The position numbers and the translations under genes were made by a program. Positions 44,397 through 52,292 of a stretch of 64,000 nucleotides of DNA are shown here, one piece after another. The DNA is taken from NCBI RefSeq assembly GCF_030291075.1, contig NZ_CP127407.1, forward strand, positions 3,346,001 through 3,410,000. Direction: 5' to 3'. Under the pieces are notes generated by a model, which had not been told where the DNA came from, did no database searches, and saw only the letters and a program-made list of their open reading frames with translations. Position 1 is the first letter of the stretch. Every line of letters begins with the position of its first letter. The stretch comes from Stenotrophomonas sp. 57 (GTDB taxonomy: Bacteria; Pseudomonadota; Gammaproteobacteria; Xanthomonadales; Xanthomonadaceae).

Positions 44397-45152
44397 TCAC
44401 TCGGTGTGACGCACCAAACGCGAGCGGGCAACGTCATGGTAGTGCCCGGTCATCTCGATCCCCGTCCAGCTGTAGCCCTCAGCGTCCGCGGCTACCAACG
44501 TGGTGCCGGAGCCGACGAACGGATCGAGGATGCGCCCGCCCTGCTCGCAGATCCGCACCAGCTGGCGCATGAGGTCGGTCGGCTTACCGGTAAGGTGGTG
44601 CTTGTCAGACTTGCGCACGGCCTCGCGGAAGACGCCCGGCAGCGTTGGTGCCGCGCGGTTTAGCGGCATCCCGCCCTTGCTACCCCATACGACGTACTCG
44701 GCCTGGTTGGCGAAACGGCCGCGCTGAGGACGCACGCCGCCCGTCTTGTCCCACACCGCCACACCGCGCCAGGTGAAGCCGGCGCACTGCAGCGCGTCGG
44801 TGGTCAGCGGCAGCTGCCGCCAGTCGCTGAACAGCAACACCGGCGCACCATCCCGCAGCACGCGGTTGCATTGCGCCAACCACAGCTGCATCCACGCGAG
44901 GTGCGAGCGCTGGTCGCGTTCATCGCTGGGGAAGTCAGCATGCAGATATGGCGCACTGCTCTGCATGTACTTCTCGTTGGGGCTGCGCTGGCGAGCAGAC
45001 GCATGGACGCCGCCGCTTGCATACGGCGGGTCAGTGATGAGGGCGTCGAAGCTGTTGGCCGGCAAGGTCGGCAGCGCGACGCTGCAGAGCTTGGCGCACT
45101 GGTCAAGGCCCACATTGCACGTGGCGGCGCCTATGAGGTGCTGACTTCGCAC
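44397..45152 (-). CDS. Orphan DNA methyltransferase (N6-adenine/N4-cytosine type)
   Basis: 251 aa phage-type site-specific methylase. Catalytic motif IV D41PPY (LITDPPYASGG) precedes the AdoMet motif I (DPFVGSGTTLVAA), the beta-class order. KHHLTGKPTDLMRQLVRI, the usual motif before I, is present. No restriction gene adjoins, so it may protect phage DNA or regulate. The start is uncertain: GTG 45152 fits the family; the longer frame begins with TTG 45194. Confidence 0.85.
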   Translation of the reverse strand: MRSQHLIGAATCNVGLDQCAKLCSVALPTLPANSFDALITDPPYASGGVHASARQRSPNEKYMQSSAPYLHADFPSDERDQRSHLAWMQLWLAQCNRVLRDGAPVLLFSDWRQLPLTTDALQCAGFTWRGVAVWDKTGGVRPQRGRFANQAEYVVWGSKGGMPLNRAAPTLPGVFREAVRKSDKHHLTGKPTDLMRQLVRICEQGGRILDPFVGSGTTLVAADAEGYSWTGIEMTGHYHDVARSRLVRHTE

Positions 45153-45266
45153 ACCGCTGCACAGGTGTCCGCATGAACCTGTCCGCAGCTGCAACCAATC
45201 TGCACACTTCTACACAGTTTTACTTGACTTCCCCAAGGACGGGGAGCAGGATTTGCCGCAAGGAGC

Positions 45267-45494
45267 GTAGAAACTCCGAGTCAACAGCGGTATCCGCGCC
45301 CGTCAGCATCGCGGTTTTTTTGCGCCTGCTTTTCGAGCGCACCGACGCTTTCCTGCGTCGGGAGGGCGGCAGCCATACAACACCCGCAAGGGGAAAACTG
45401 CCCGCCGGACTGTTGACCGGTTTCTACCCTCCCGACACCCTCGGTGCGTCGCGTAGAAACGTCTCGCCGAGGTTTCCAATCTCGTCAACAGGAG
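45267..45494 (+). ncRNA. C4-like antisense/alternative-pairing leader
   Basis: Box pair 1 (GTAGAAAC 45267-45274, GTCAACAG 45280-45287) recurs as box pair 2 (GTAGAAAC 45453-45460, GTCAACAG 45484-45491). Pair 2 runs into the GGAG of the next ORF. Between them CTGTTGAC-CG-GTTTCTAC (45410-45427) is complementary to both pairs. A terminator-like hairpin (CCGCG...CGCGG, T7, 45294-45321) and another hairpin (CCGACGC...GCGTCGG) lie between. This matches the logic of phage P1/P7 c4 antisense RNA, which blocks a downstream ribosome site. Confidence 0.65.
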
Positions 45495-45502
45495 ACGTCT
45501 CC

Positions 45503-45745
45503 GTGCCTCACGGTGCCCCTTCCACGCCCGGTAACTCTGCCGCGCGTCAGCTTTCGCTCTCCTTCGGCCTGGTCGCCGACACCCTCGAATGGCCCCACGA
45601 TGCGTATCAGGCATTCATCGCCCGCCTGCTCGCCGTCGGCGTGTGCCCGCTCGCAATCACCCTGGGTGACGTGCTTGCCGCCTACTACGCCACGTGTGAT
45701 GCCAACGGCAGCGCACCCAGCACCGACGACAAGGCGGTGCACTGA
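45503..45745 (+). CDS. Small phage ORF controlled by the C4-like leader
   Basis: 80 aa from GTG 45503, with GGAG at 45491-45494 as ribosome site. The helical middle is LSLSFGLVADTLEWPHDAYQAFIARLL. Its ribosome-binding site is part of the duplicated box GTCAACAG-GGAG, so the leader should control it. Function unknown. In P1 and P7 the equivalent position holds an antirepressor unit, but no similarity was seen here. Confidence 0.6.
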   Translation: MPHGAPSTPGNSAARQLSLSFGLVADTLEWPHDAYQAFIARLLAVGVCPLAITLGDVLAAYYATCDANGSAPSTDDKAVH

Positions 45746-45927
45746 TGGCGCCCCCTGCTTCTGCGCATAGGGCACGTACTCGATACGCACCGGAGCAGTG
45801 ACGAAACTCGGCTCCATTGCCGAGGACCAGCCGTCAAATTGTGTCTTGTGGCGCATCACAGGCGCAGCACTCCCTAGCTGGCGCCAGATGGCGCCAGGTC
45901 AGTTGGTGGTGGAAGGGGAAAGGTGGA

Positions 45928-46269
45928 TCAGACCGAGGGCTGTTCGCCGTCAGGGGGACAGGACTCGATTGCGTCGATCCAGTCGGTTTGCAGTTCGCCC
46001 TGGTCTTGCTTCCAACGCGTCTGCAGCATCGTCCGCTGATATCCGGGTGTAGGCGGCAGTTCGCAGGCCGGAGCGCTGGGGAGGCCGCTGGGGCTGGCCA
46101 CGTTGGTCAGTTCGGAACTGCCGGTGTACGTAGCACCACACATGGGGTTCGGGCAGACATAGGCGTCAGTGCGCAGGAAGGGGTGTTGCAACGCACTGGT
46201 GCGCTTTACCAGCCGGGCCTTGCAGGCAGGGCAGCAGAACACAGCGCGTTGTCCGACTGTGGCACTCAT
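45928..46269 (-). CDS. Ogr/Delta-like zinc-finger transcription activator
   Basis: 113 aa. The P2 Ogr/P4 Delta signature is present: FCCPACKARLVKRTSALQ, then VCPNPMCGATYTG, giving a four-Cys zinc site, and a downstream Ser/Glu-rich segment. Ogr proteins activate P2-type late promoters with RNA polymerase. It is about 40 aa longer than Ogr at the C-terminus. Start ATG 46269 overlaps the upstream stop (ATGA). Confidence 0.85.
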   Translation of the reverse strand: MSATVGQRAVFCCPACKARLVKRTSALQHPFLRTDAYVCPNPMCGATYTGSSELTNVASPSGLPSAPACELPPTPGYQRTMLQTRWKQDQGELQTDWIDAIESCPPDGEQPSV

Positions 46270-46583
46270 GCCTTACCCTGCGCCTTCTTCGTAGCCTTCG
46301 ACTTAACCGGGGCTTTGCCGGCAGTCTTCTTGACCGTGCGAATACGGGTGGAAACGGGTGAATCTGTGTGAGAATCACTGGCGGCCTTCATGCCGAGCGC
46401 GACGGCAGCATCGTGGGTCTTTCCGATCCGGCACTTGCTGGTGCTGCGCAGAGCGTTGTTGACGGCGTGCCGGTCCAGTCCATGCAACTCCGCAAACGCG
46501 GGAACGGACAGGCCGTTGTCGATGAGCCACTGCCGGGCTTGTTCGGCAGTGCGCAGCGCAGTGGTACGTCGTTGGGCTTTCAT
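46266..46583 (-). CDS. BcepMu gp16-like phage DNA-binding protein
   Basis: 105 aa. The pattern TAEQARQWLIDNGLSVPAFAELHGLDRHAV ... CRIGKTHDAAVALGMK fits the phage-associated BcepMu gp16 family, small helix-turn-helix proteins. A Lys/Ala-rich tail (KKTAGKAPVKSKATKKAQGKA) could bind DNA. ATG 46583 was chosen over an upstream codon in the intergenic region. It diverges from the Xre repressor and is probably repressed by it. Confidence 0.8.
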   Translation of the reverse strand: MKAQRRTTALRTAEQARQWLIDNGLSVPAFAELHGLDRHAVNNALRSTSKCRIGKTHDAAVALGMKAASDSHTDSPVSTRIRTVKKTAGKAPVKSKATKKAQGKA

Positions 46584-46653
46584 TCCGTTTCCCCTGTGTA
46601 TTTCTAGGTGGAATGGTGGTGAAGTTAACTGCACCTGTCAAGGGGGAAATTGC
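46584..46653. promoter_or_regulatory. Divergent control region between repressor and gp16-like gene
   Basis: A 70-bp interval with inverted CCCCTGTG- and CAAGGGGG-type blocks and an AGTTAACT palindrome (46623-46630). Its position between a phage Xre repressor and the opposing early gene is that of a lysogeny switch. Operators were not resolved. Confidence 0.45.
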
Positions 46654-47085
46654 GTGTCTGTAGGTATTCGCCTGAAAGAAGAACGGAAGCGGCTGGGTCT
46701 GACCCAGGAGGCCATGGGACTGGCCTGCGGTGTTGCCAAGCGCACGCAGATCCTGTTCGAGCAAGACGCACACCTGCCCGGTGGCGCCTACTTCGTTGCG
46801 GCCGATGAACTCGGCGTTGATGTGACCTATGTGCTAGTCGGCCGGCGTGATCGCTTGGCCGAGGCGGACGCGGATCTACTTGATGCTTGGCGCTCGGCGT
46901 CGGCTTCGGCACGCGCGGCTGTCATGGCGGCATTGCGCGGCGTTGCACCTGCGACGACAGCAGCAGCGCCCCGCACCTCGTTCGAGAACACCAGCATCGG
47001 CCAGCAGATCAGCGGCGATGTGGATCTGCGTGGGCAAAAGATCTTTGTCAAGCCGCCTAAAGCATCAAAGAAACCCAGCCGATAA
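46654..47085 (+). CDS. Xre-family phage repressor
   Basis: 143 aa from GTG 46654 (AGGGGG upstream). An N-terminal helix-turn-helix (IRLKEERKRLGLTQEAMGLACGVAKRTQILFE) and YVLVGRRD at about 60-67 are typical of P2-like and Xanthomonas prophage repressors. The C-terminal tail has no protease-like domain, so it would not self-cleave on DNA damage. Confidence 0.82.
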   Translation: MSVGIRLKEERKRLGLTQEAMGLACGVAKRTQILFEQDAHLPGGAYFVAADELGVDVTYVLVGRRDRLAEADADLLDAWRSASASARAAVMAALRGVAPATTAAAPRTSFENTSIGQQISGDVDLRGQKIFVKPPKASKKPSR

Positions 47086-47364
47086 CGCTTACGCCGCGCT
47101 GTATTCAGGCCGCTAAGTCACATCGCAAGAGGCGCCGGTGTGGCGCGTTATACGGTGTGATGGCTTATGAGCTACGGTGATGGTGTGAAGCGTGGAGCGG
47201 CGATGTGCGTGTGCAAGGGTCAGACCGTGTTTGAAGGGGCCGTAATTGGCCAGGTGTTTACGGGTGACGTGCAGATATTTCTCGATGGTCCTCCAAGACA
47301 CTTCCAGTACCGTAGAAATGCAATGGTTGCTAGTCGCCAAGTTGAGCGCAAAGGAGTGACAGAT
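47086..47364. other. 279-bp gap upstream of the PIN-like gene
   Basis: Nothing firm. An open minus frame (47113-47433) contains LEVSWRTIEKYLHVTRKHLA, which looks protein-like but matches no family recalled here. The base composition changes from GC-rich to about 50% GC within this gap. Confidence 0.35.
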
Positions 47365-48723
47365 ATGCGGGCACAGTTCTCTGGCTATTTCGATCCGACC
47401 CCCGATCAGCTGGAGGCGCTGTGGGGGGGGCATGACAGTATGATCGCACTCGATACCAACGTTCTGTTGGGTCTGTACCGCATGCCTGCGGCCACAAGAG
47501 AAGAGGTCGTCGAGCTTCTTACTCGATTGAAAGACCGGCTATGGGTTCCATATCACGTCCTGTTGGAGTTCCATCGGAATAGGCAGCAGGCCATGAAAGC
47601 GGAGTTCGCGGCCGCCAAGCAATTGGGCAAGGATGCGAGAAACGCTTATGACGTCTTCAAGGCGACAATCTCGAATGATCGTGTTCGTGACCGAGCATGT
47701 TGGCCACAAATTGCGGAAAAGCTTGCGGAAATTGAAAAGAAGGCAGAGGAACTCTTCAAGGTAACTAATTCCGAAAGCGGTCATTACATCTCCCCAAATG
47801 CGCCCGACTCGGTACTCAGTTTTGTGGAGAATTTACTTGAAGGCCGGATAGGTTCACGGCCAGGAAGCCAGGCCATCGTTGACAGTGCCGAAGAGCTTGC
47901 GGCTGAGAGATTCAAGGCGAAGATTGGGCCGGGTTACTACGATCAGGAAAAGGCTGGTGATAAGTACGTTTTTGATGGGCTGATCTACGACCGTCAGTAC
48001 GGAGACTACATGGTGTGGCGTGAACTTATTGCCCACAGCAGAGAGACCAAGACGAAACGGGTAATGTTCGTTACATCGGATGTCAAGCCTGATTGGTGGC
48101 TTGACTCGAGAACATTTTCTGGGAAGCGCCCTCAGCCTGAGTTGGTAATGGAGATGTTGCGTGAGGCGGCTGTGGAATGCTTCTGGATGTACACGCTGTC
48201 GGACTTCATCAAGAACGCGGGAACATTCCTTCGCACGAAGGTAACTCAGCGTGCAATTTCCGATGCGCGCCAAGCGGAGTCCGGCCCGCGCCGTGAGGCT
48301 CCAGCCGCAACCCCAGCTGATGCGAGGCTGCGTCGGGTTGGAAACGATGATCTCCGCACAGTTGTTGCGGGGCAGGCGGATGATCTAATAAGTGTTGGTC
48401 GACACATTGGAATTGGATTGGCGCGCGCACAAGGCAAGGGCGTTACTGGTATTGTCGCGATCGATCCTCAAGCCATTCTGACTAGGGGGATGGCCTTGCT
48501 GGATGATCTCAAGAGTTCGGTTGACCTCTTGAGTCTCTTCGACGAGATCGGTGGTCTTGAGTTGTACGTGATACTTCCAAAGAACCAGCCCGAGCTCATG
48601 GCTCATGCATTGAAAACCGCCCGCTCGTTGGCTGAGGGATTGGATCTTCAGACCGTGGCGCCCCAGGTATTCGTCGGCCACTTCTTGAACGCCGGACGCA
48701 CTGAGTACACGTTCAGTGGTTGA
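47365..48723 (+). CDS. PIN-like domain nuclease-family protein (PIN_8/DUF4935 type)
   Basis: 452 aa. The N-terminus FSGYFDPTPDQLEALW is followed by a PIN-like core: D30 (MIALDTNVLLGLYR), E68 (VPYHVLLEFHRNR), D214 (YGDYMVWRELI) and D239 (VMFVTSDVKPDWW), the acidic set expected for a metal-dependent RNase. A further region (about 300-452) has no recognised family. AAGGAG at 47351-47356 fixes ATG 47365. GC is clearly lower than in neighbours. PIN-like proteins of this type recur in defence islands, so an anti-phage or abortive-infection role is a reasonable but unproven guess. Confidence 0.85.
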   Translation: MRAQFSGYFDPTPDQLEALWGGHDSMIALDTNVLLGLYRMPAATREEVVELLTRLKDRLWVPYHVLLEFHRNRQQAMKAEFAAAKQLGKDARNAYDVFKATISNDRVRDRACWPQIAEKLAEIEKKAEELFKVTNSESGHYISPNAPDSVLSFVENLLEGRIGSRPGSQAIVDSAEELAAERFKAKIGPGYYDQEKAGDKYVFDGLIYDRQYGDYMVWRELIAHSRETKTKRVMFVTSDVKPDWWLDSRTFSGKRPQPELVMEMLREAAVECFWMYTLSDFIKNAGTFLRTKVTQRAISDARQAESGPRREAPAATPADARLRRVGNDDLRTVVAGQADDLISVGRHIGIGLARAQGKGVTGIVAIDPQAILTRGMALLDDLKSSVDLLSLFDEIGGLELYVILPKNQPELMAHALKTARSLAEGLDLQTVAPQVFVGHFLNAGRTEYTFSG

Positions 48724-49165
48724 TCATGTGTCCCACTCAAGTTCCAAGGCGGTAACGAAACCGCTGCTCCCGTCGATGGTGTGGGTCGCCTTGGTTACTA
48801 ACCAGTCGGTGCCATCAATCTCTGGCTTGAAGCCACTGACGTTAACCGTCTGCTCCGGGTAGATATCGGCGCGTCCAACGGCGAGCCGGTAGCTCAGCTG
48901 CGCGGTGCCACGGTCCAGCCGCTTGAACTCGGCTTCGGCGTGCTGCCGTGCCTCGTCTGCGCTGGCATACGTCGCCTGCAGCTTCTTCTCGTTGTCGGAT
49001 GTGCCAACCAGCACGCCCGTGCGGCGCGCTGCCTTGCGATCACCCCAGTAGGCACGAACGCCGGTGAACTTCTCGCGGTCGGCGACGCTGTAGCGGTGCT
49101 GATCACCTGTTGCCCGTGTGATCCGCACGCCGGGAAGCGGCTGATCTCCAAGAGCGAGCGCTTCG
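48724..49165 (-). pseudogene. Phage late control protein gpD (tail), C-terminal fragment
   Basis: The C-terminal part of P2-like gpD, the baseplate/tail protein: ITRATGDQHRYSVADREKF, WGDRKAARRTGVLVG, ADEARQHAEAEFKRLDRG, YPEQTVNVSGFKPEIDGTDW and FVTALELEWDT. The N-terminal half (about 200 aa) is missing; upstream the frame runs antisense to the integrase fragment. It marks a deletion junction at about 49140-49170. Confidence 0.8.
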
Positions 49166-49320
49166 CACTGCACGGTCTCAAACACCGGGGCATCACGGAC
49201 GGAGACAACAAGGCTGCAGGCGGCCACGTTACCGAAACGATGCGGCAGCGCTACGACCATGAACTGCCGGTCGTTCAACCGCCCGGAAGGAGGAACGCAC
49301 TTGAGCGTGGAACCACTTAA
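49153..49320 (+). pseudogene. Tyrosine integrase, C-terminal fragment
   Basis: About 55 aa of a phage integrase end: ERFALHGLKHRGITDG (His-x-x-Arg region), GGHVTETMRQRYDHE (His and nucleophile Tyr box) and PVVQPPG. The N-terminal arm- and core-binding domains and the first catalytic Arg are gone. It points at the right attachment site, the normal int-attP layout. Confidence 0.82.
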
Positions 49321-49341
49321 TTTTTCCGGCAATTTTTCCGG
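49319..49341 (+). promoter_or_regulatory. Candidate integrase arm-type sites, right end
   Basis: AATTTTTCCGG at 49319-49329 and 49331-49341, 47-69 bp from the right repeat and in the same orientation as the two at the left end. Confidence 0.6.
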
Positions 49342-49347
49342 AGACAC

Positions 49348-49371
49348 GAAAAAGGCGCCACAGGGGCGCCT
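49348..49371 (-). terminator. Intrinsic terminator of tRNA-Lys (supplied by the island)
   Basis: On the minus strand GGCGCC-CCTGT-GGCGCC followed by TTTTTC, 17 bp after the tRNA 3' end. Confidence 0.75.
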
Positions 49372-49387
49372 AAGTCGTTGATGCAAT

Positions 49388-49463
49388 TGGTGGGCCGTGA
49401 AGGATTCGAACCTTCGACCAAAAGATTAAAAGTCTTCTGCTCTACCGACTGAGCTAACGGCCC
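49388..49463 (-). tRNA. tRNA-Lys (anticodon UUU), CCA encoded
   Basis: 76 nt including CCA. Acceptor GGGCCGT pairs with ACGGCCC. D-loop AGCTCAGTCGGTAGAGC, anticodon loop CTTTTAA and T-loop GGTTCGAATCC are standard. Its 3' 45 nt (49388-49432) is the right attachment repeat of the island, so the gene was restored on insertion and stays functional by sequence. Confidence 0.97.
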
Positions 49464-49496
49464 ATTGCACTGCCCCAGCCTTTCGGCGGGGTGGGC

Positions 49497-49502
49497 ATTC
49501 TA
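49497..49502 (-). promoter_or_regulatory. Putative -10 box of tRNA-Lys
   Basis: TAGAAT on the minus strand, 34 nt upstream of the tRNA, followed by a GC-rich discriminator (GCCCACCCCGCC) typical of stringently controlled promoters. No good -35 was found. Confidence 0.4.
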
Positions 49503-49642
49503 CCCTACTTTGGCCGGCCGCGTGAAACCCCGGTGTGTCGAGATTGCCGGCCAGCGACCGGCCCGCCCCCGATCCCGGCAATGCGCTTAAACCTTTCGGG
49601 CCACTGGCGCATCCCATCTGCGATCCTTTCCTGGAGCCATGG

Positions 49643-50596
49643 ATGCGTCTGATCGTCAGCCTGCTTGCCGCCCTGCTGCCCTGTGCGGCCCTGGCCGCCC
49701 CGTCCCAGGTCGTCACCGACGACATTGCCCGCTTCTGGGCCACCTACGATGCGGTGCGCGCCGAGCCCGATGCCGAGCGCCGCGTGACGCTGGTGCAGCA
49801 GCGCTACATCGATCCGGGCAGCCCCGGACTGCATGCTCTGATGCAGGTGCGCCACTACACCGCCCGCGAGTACGCAGAGGCCATGCAGGCGTGGCCGCGC
49901 TTCTGGACCTCGGTGCGGCCGCTCACCGCCAACGCACAGCAGGCCAGTGCCACGCTGGAGCGCGATCTGGCCGCTTTCCGTGCGCTTTACCCGGCGCTGC
50001 GACCGGCCACCATCACCTACGCAGTGGGCGTGCTGCGCACCGGCGGCACCACGCTGGGCGACAAGGTACTGATCGGGGCGGAGATGGCGCTGGGCGACGC
50101 GCGCGTGGACGTGAGCGAGCTGCCGGAGAGAATGCGCGGGCGCCTGCGGATCTTCTACGACAGCCGGCCAGGTGCGAACAACGCGCAGAACAACCTGCAC
50201 GAATACGTGCACACGCAGCAGCGCGAGACCACCGGCAGCCTGGCCCAGTATGCGGTGCGCGAGGGTGTGGCCGAGTATGTGGCCGAGCGGCTGAGCGGGC
50301 GTCGGCCGGCATTGCCGCTATACACCTACGGGCCCGCGCACGAGGCGGATATCCGCGCACGCTTCATTGCCGAGATGGACGGGGCCGACCTCGACAACTG
50401 GCTGTACAACAACGCCGGCAATGCGTTCGGGGTGAGTGATGTGGGGTACTACGCCGGGTATCGCATCGCGCAGGAGTACATGCGGCAGCAGCCGGATGAG
50501 AAGGCGGGGATCGCGCGGATGATCGAGCTGGACTATGACGATGCCGAGGCGGTGCGGGTGTTTATTGAAGCGTCGGGGTGGTTGCGGCAACGGTAG
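49643..50596 (+). CDS. Secreted putative zinc metallopeptidase (HExxH)
   Basis: 317 aa with a Sec signal peptide (LIVSLLAALLPCAALAA). The mature protein has NNLHEYVHTQQ, a HExxH zinc motif, and a downstream REGVAEYVAERL that could give the third ligand, as in DUF2268-like gluzincins. GGAG precedes ATG 49643. The stop TAG belongs to a GTAG-ended palindrome. Substrate unknown. Confidence 0.78.
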   Translation: MRLIVSLLAALLPCAALAAPSQVVTDDIARFWATYDAVRAEPDAERRVTLVQQRYIDPGSPGLHALMQVRHYTAREYAEAMQAWPRFWTSVRPLTANAQQASATLERDLAAFRALYPALRPATITYAVGVLRTGGTTLGDKVLIGAEMALGDARVDVSELPERMRGRLRIFYDSRPGANNAQNNLHEYVHTQQRETTGSLAQYAVREGVAEYVAERLSGRRPALPLYTYGPAHEADIRARFIAEMDGADLDNWLYNNAGNAFGVSDVGYYAGYRIAQEYMRQQPDEKAGIARMIELDYDDAEAVRVFIEASGWLRQR

Positions 50597-50645
50597 CGCC
50601 GGGCCGTGCCCGGCGCTCAGTGCCAACCACGGTTGGCACCTACCA
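50593..50645. repeat. Two GTAG-type palindromes between convergent genes
   Basis: GTAGCGCCGGGCC...GGCGC (50593-50617) supplies the upstream stop codon. A second hairpin (GTGCCAACC-AC-GGTTGGCAC) ends in CTACC at about 50645. Confidence 0.7.
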
Positions 50646-50669
50646 TGGGGACATCGCCCCCCCATCACC

Positions 50670-51335
50670 TCAGGCGTACAGCGTCGGATCCGGCACGCCG
50701 GCTTCGGCGAAGCCCTGCGCGCGCAGGCGGCAGGCGTCGCAGTGGCCGCAGGCGGCACCGTTGGCGTCGGCGTTGTAGCAGGACACGGTCAGGCCGAAGT
50801 CCACGCCCAGGCGCACGCCTTCGCTGACGATCCGGCCCTTGCTGAGGAACTGCAGCGGGGCATGCACCTTGATGCCCGCCCCTTCCACGCCCGACTTGGT
50901 GGCCAGGTTGGCCAGCGCCTGGAACGCGGCTACGAACTCGGGACGGCAGTCCGGGTAGCCGGAGTAGTCCACGGCGTTGACGCCGCAGAAGATGTCGTTG
51001 GCGCCGAGCACTTCGGCCCAGCCCAAGGCCAGCGACAGCATGATGGTGTTGCGCGCCGGCACGTAGGTGACCGGGATGCCGGCACCGCCGGCCTCGGGCA
51101 CGTCGATGTCGTCAGTCAGTGCCGAGCCGCCGATGCTGCGCAGGTCCACGTCCACGGTCTTGTGCGCGACCACGCCCTGGGCCTTGGCCACGCGGGCGGC
51201 GGCGTCCAGTTCGGAGGTGTGGCGCTGGCCGTAGCGCACGCTCAGGGCATGCACGGCGAAGCCCTGTTCCTGGGCCATGGCGATGACGGCGGCTGAATCC
51301 ATGCCGCCGGAGAGAAGCACGACTGCCTTCTTCAT
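50670..51335 (-). CDS. queC: QueC, 7-cyano-7-deazaguanine synthase
   Basis: Makes preQ0 from 7-carboxy-7-deazaguanine for queuosine tRNA modification. The product is 221 aa with the PP-loop [10 protein letters not shown] (8-17), [17 protein letters not shown] and a C-terminal zinc site ([20 protein letters not shown]). It sits 79 bp after queE on the same strand. Confidence 0.95.
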   Translation of the reverse strand: MKKAVVLLSGGMDSAAVIAMAQEQGFAVHALSVRYGQRHTSELDAAARVAKAQGVVAHKTVDVDLRSIGGSALTDDIDVPEAGGAGIPVTYVPARNTIMLSLALGWAEVLGANDIFCGVNAVDYSGYPDCRPEFVAAFQALANLATKSGVEGAGIKVHAPLQFLSKGRIVSEGVRLGVDFGLTVSCYNADANGAACGHCDACRLRAQGFAEAGVPDPTLYA

Positions 51336-51414
51336 GGGTAAAACATCCGGTTGGGAGGGGGAAAGCCAGCACGCTGTCCCGCGCCGGAGTTACATCAGGG
51401 AACGTTGCCTGGGC

Positions 51415-52116
51415 TCATCGGCCCGGCTCGTCGTTCCACAGGATTTTATGCAACTGCATCTGGAAGCGCACCGGCAGCCGGTCTTCGACGATCCAGTCGG
51501 CCAGCTGGCGTGCGGTGATCTCGCCCTTGCTGGGTGAGAAGAACACCGTGCAGCGCTTGACCAGATCGTGCTCGGCCAGCAGGGCCTTGGCCCAGTCGTA
51601 GTCTTCGCGGCTGCAGATGACGAACTTGATCTGGTCACGGGCGCTCAGCAGCGGCAGGTTGTCCCATCGGTTGCGCGCCACTTCGGCCGAACCCGGGGTC
51701 TTGATGTCGACCACGCGCGACACCCGCGGGTCCACCGCACTGACGTCCAGCGCGCCGGAGGTCTCCAGCGAGACGTCCATGCCGGCGTCGCACAGCTTCT
51801 GCAGCAGCACCAGGCAGCGCTTCTGCGCCAGCGGCTCGCCGCCGGTCACGCAGACGTGGCGCACGCCCTGGGCCAGCACTTCGGCCACGATGTCGTCGAT
51901 GTCCCACCAAGTACCGCCATGGAACGCATAGGCAGTGTCGCAGTACTGGCAGCGCAGCGGGCAGCCGGTCAGGCGCACGAACACGGTCGGCCAGCCGGCG
52001 GTATCGGCTTCGCCCTGCAGCGAGGTGAAGATCTCGGTGATCTTCAGGCGCGGCAGCGGCGACTGCACGATGTCGCTGGGGGTGGCGACGGCGTTGGACG
52101 GGGTAACGGCGGTCAT
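51415..52116 (-). CDS. queE: QueE, 7-carboxy-7-deazaguanine synthase
   Basis: Radical-SAM enzyme of queuosine synthesis, 233 aa. EIFTSLQGEADTAG and the C-x3-C-x2-C cluster motif (GCPLRCQYCDTAYAF) are present, with VTGGEPLAQ downstream. ATG 52116 was chosen; the in-frame GTG eight codons upstream adds unconserved residues. Confidence 0.94.
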   Translation of the reverse strand: MTAVTPSNAVATPSDIVQSPLPRLKITEIFTSLQGEADTAGWPTVFVRLTGCPLRCQYCDTAYAFHGGTWWDIDDIVAEVLAQGVRHVCVTGGEPLAQKRCLVLLQKLCDAGMDVSLETSGALDVSAVDPRVSRVVDIKTPGSAEVARNRWDNLPLLSARDQIKFVICSREDYDWAKALLAEHDLVKRCTVFFSPSKGEITARQLADWIVEDRLPVRFQMQLHKILWNDEPGR

Positions 52117-52175
52117 GGCGGGCACTTCTTGGTGGGACACGTGGCAGGTGGGCTACCGTGGCCGGTAACGAAAGC

Positions 52176-52292
52176 AGCCGAGCCTGGCTCGGCTCTACAA
52201 CAGCAACCGGACGGGCATGGCCCGGCTCTACCGGATCCGGGCGGGTTTGCCGATCCGGAAACGAAAGCAGCCGAGCATGGGCTCGGCTCTAC
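52176..52292. repeat. Tandem cluster of three CTAC-ended SMAG-type palindromes
   Basis: Units at 52176-52198 and 52269-52292 (AGCCGAGC...GGCTCTAC) and a related CCGGGC...GGCTCTAC unit near 52207-52231, all in one orientation, between cpoB and queE. Confidence 0.8.

Larger units (their letters stand above)
40705..49432. mobile_element. Genomic island in tRNA-Lys(UUU): degraded P2-like prophage or satellite with cargo
   Basis: About 8.7 kb bounded by exact 45-bp direct repeats. Phage-type genes inside are an integrase C-terminal fragment, gpD fragment, Ogr zinc finger, BcepMu gp16-like protein, Xre repressor, orphan methyltransferase and a C4-like RNA. Capsid, portal, terminase, replication and intact integrase genes are missing, so it cannot move alone. 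Several genes (especially 47.3-48.7 kb) have visibly lower GC than the core genome. Confidence 0.9.

Noticed and set aside
45485..45859. Minus-strand ORF beginning MRHKTQFDGWSSAMEPSF
   Set aside because: The first 35 residues look protein-like, but the rest is antisense to the C4-controlled ORF and no ribosome site was found; at most a truncated remnant.
47113..47433. Minus-strand ORF with LEVSWRTIEKYLHVTRKHLA, considered as a transposase or integrase remnant
   Set aside because: No catalytic motif or family match could be recalled and it runs antisense into the PIN-like gene start.
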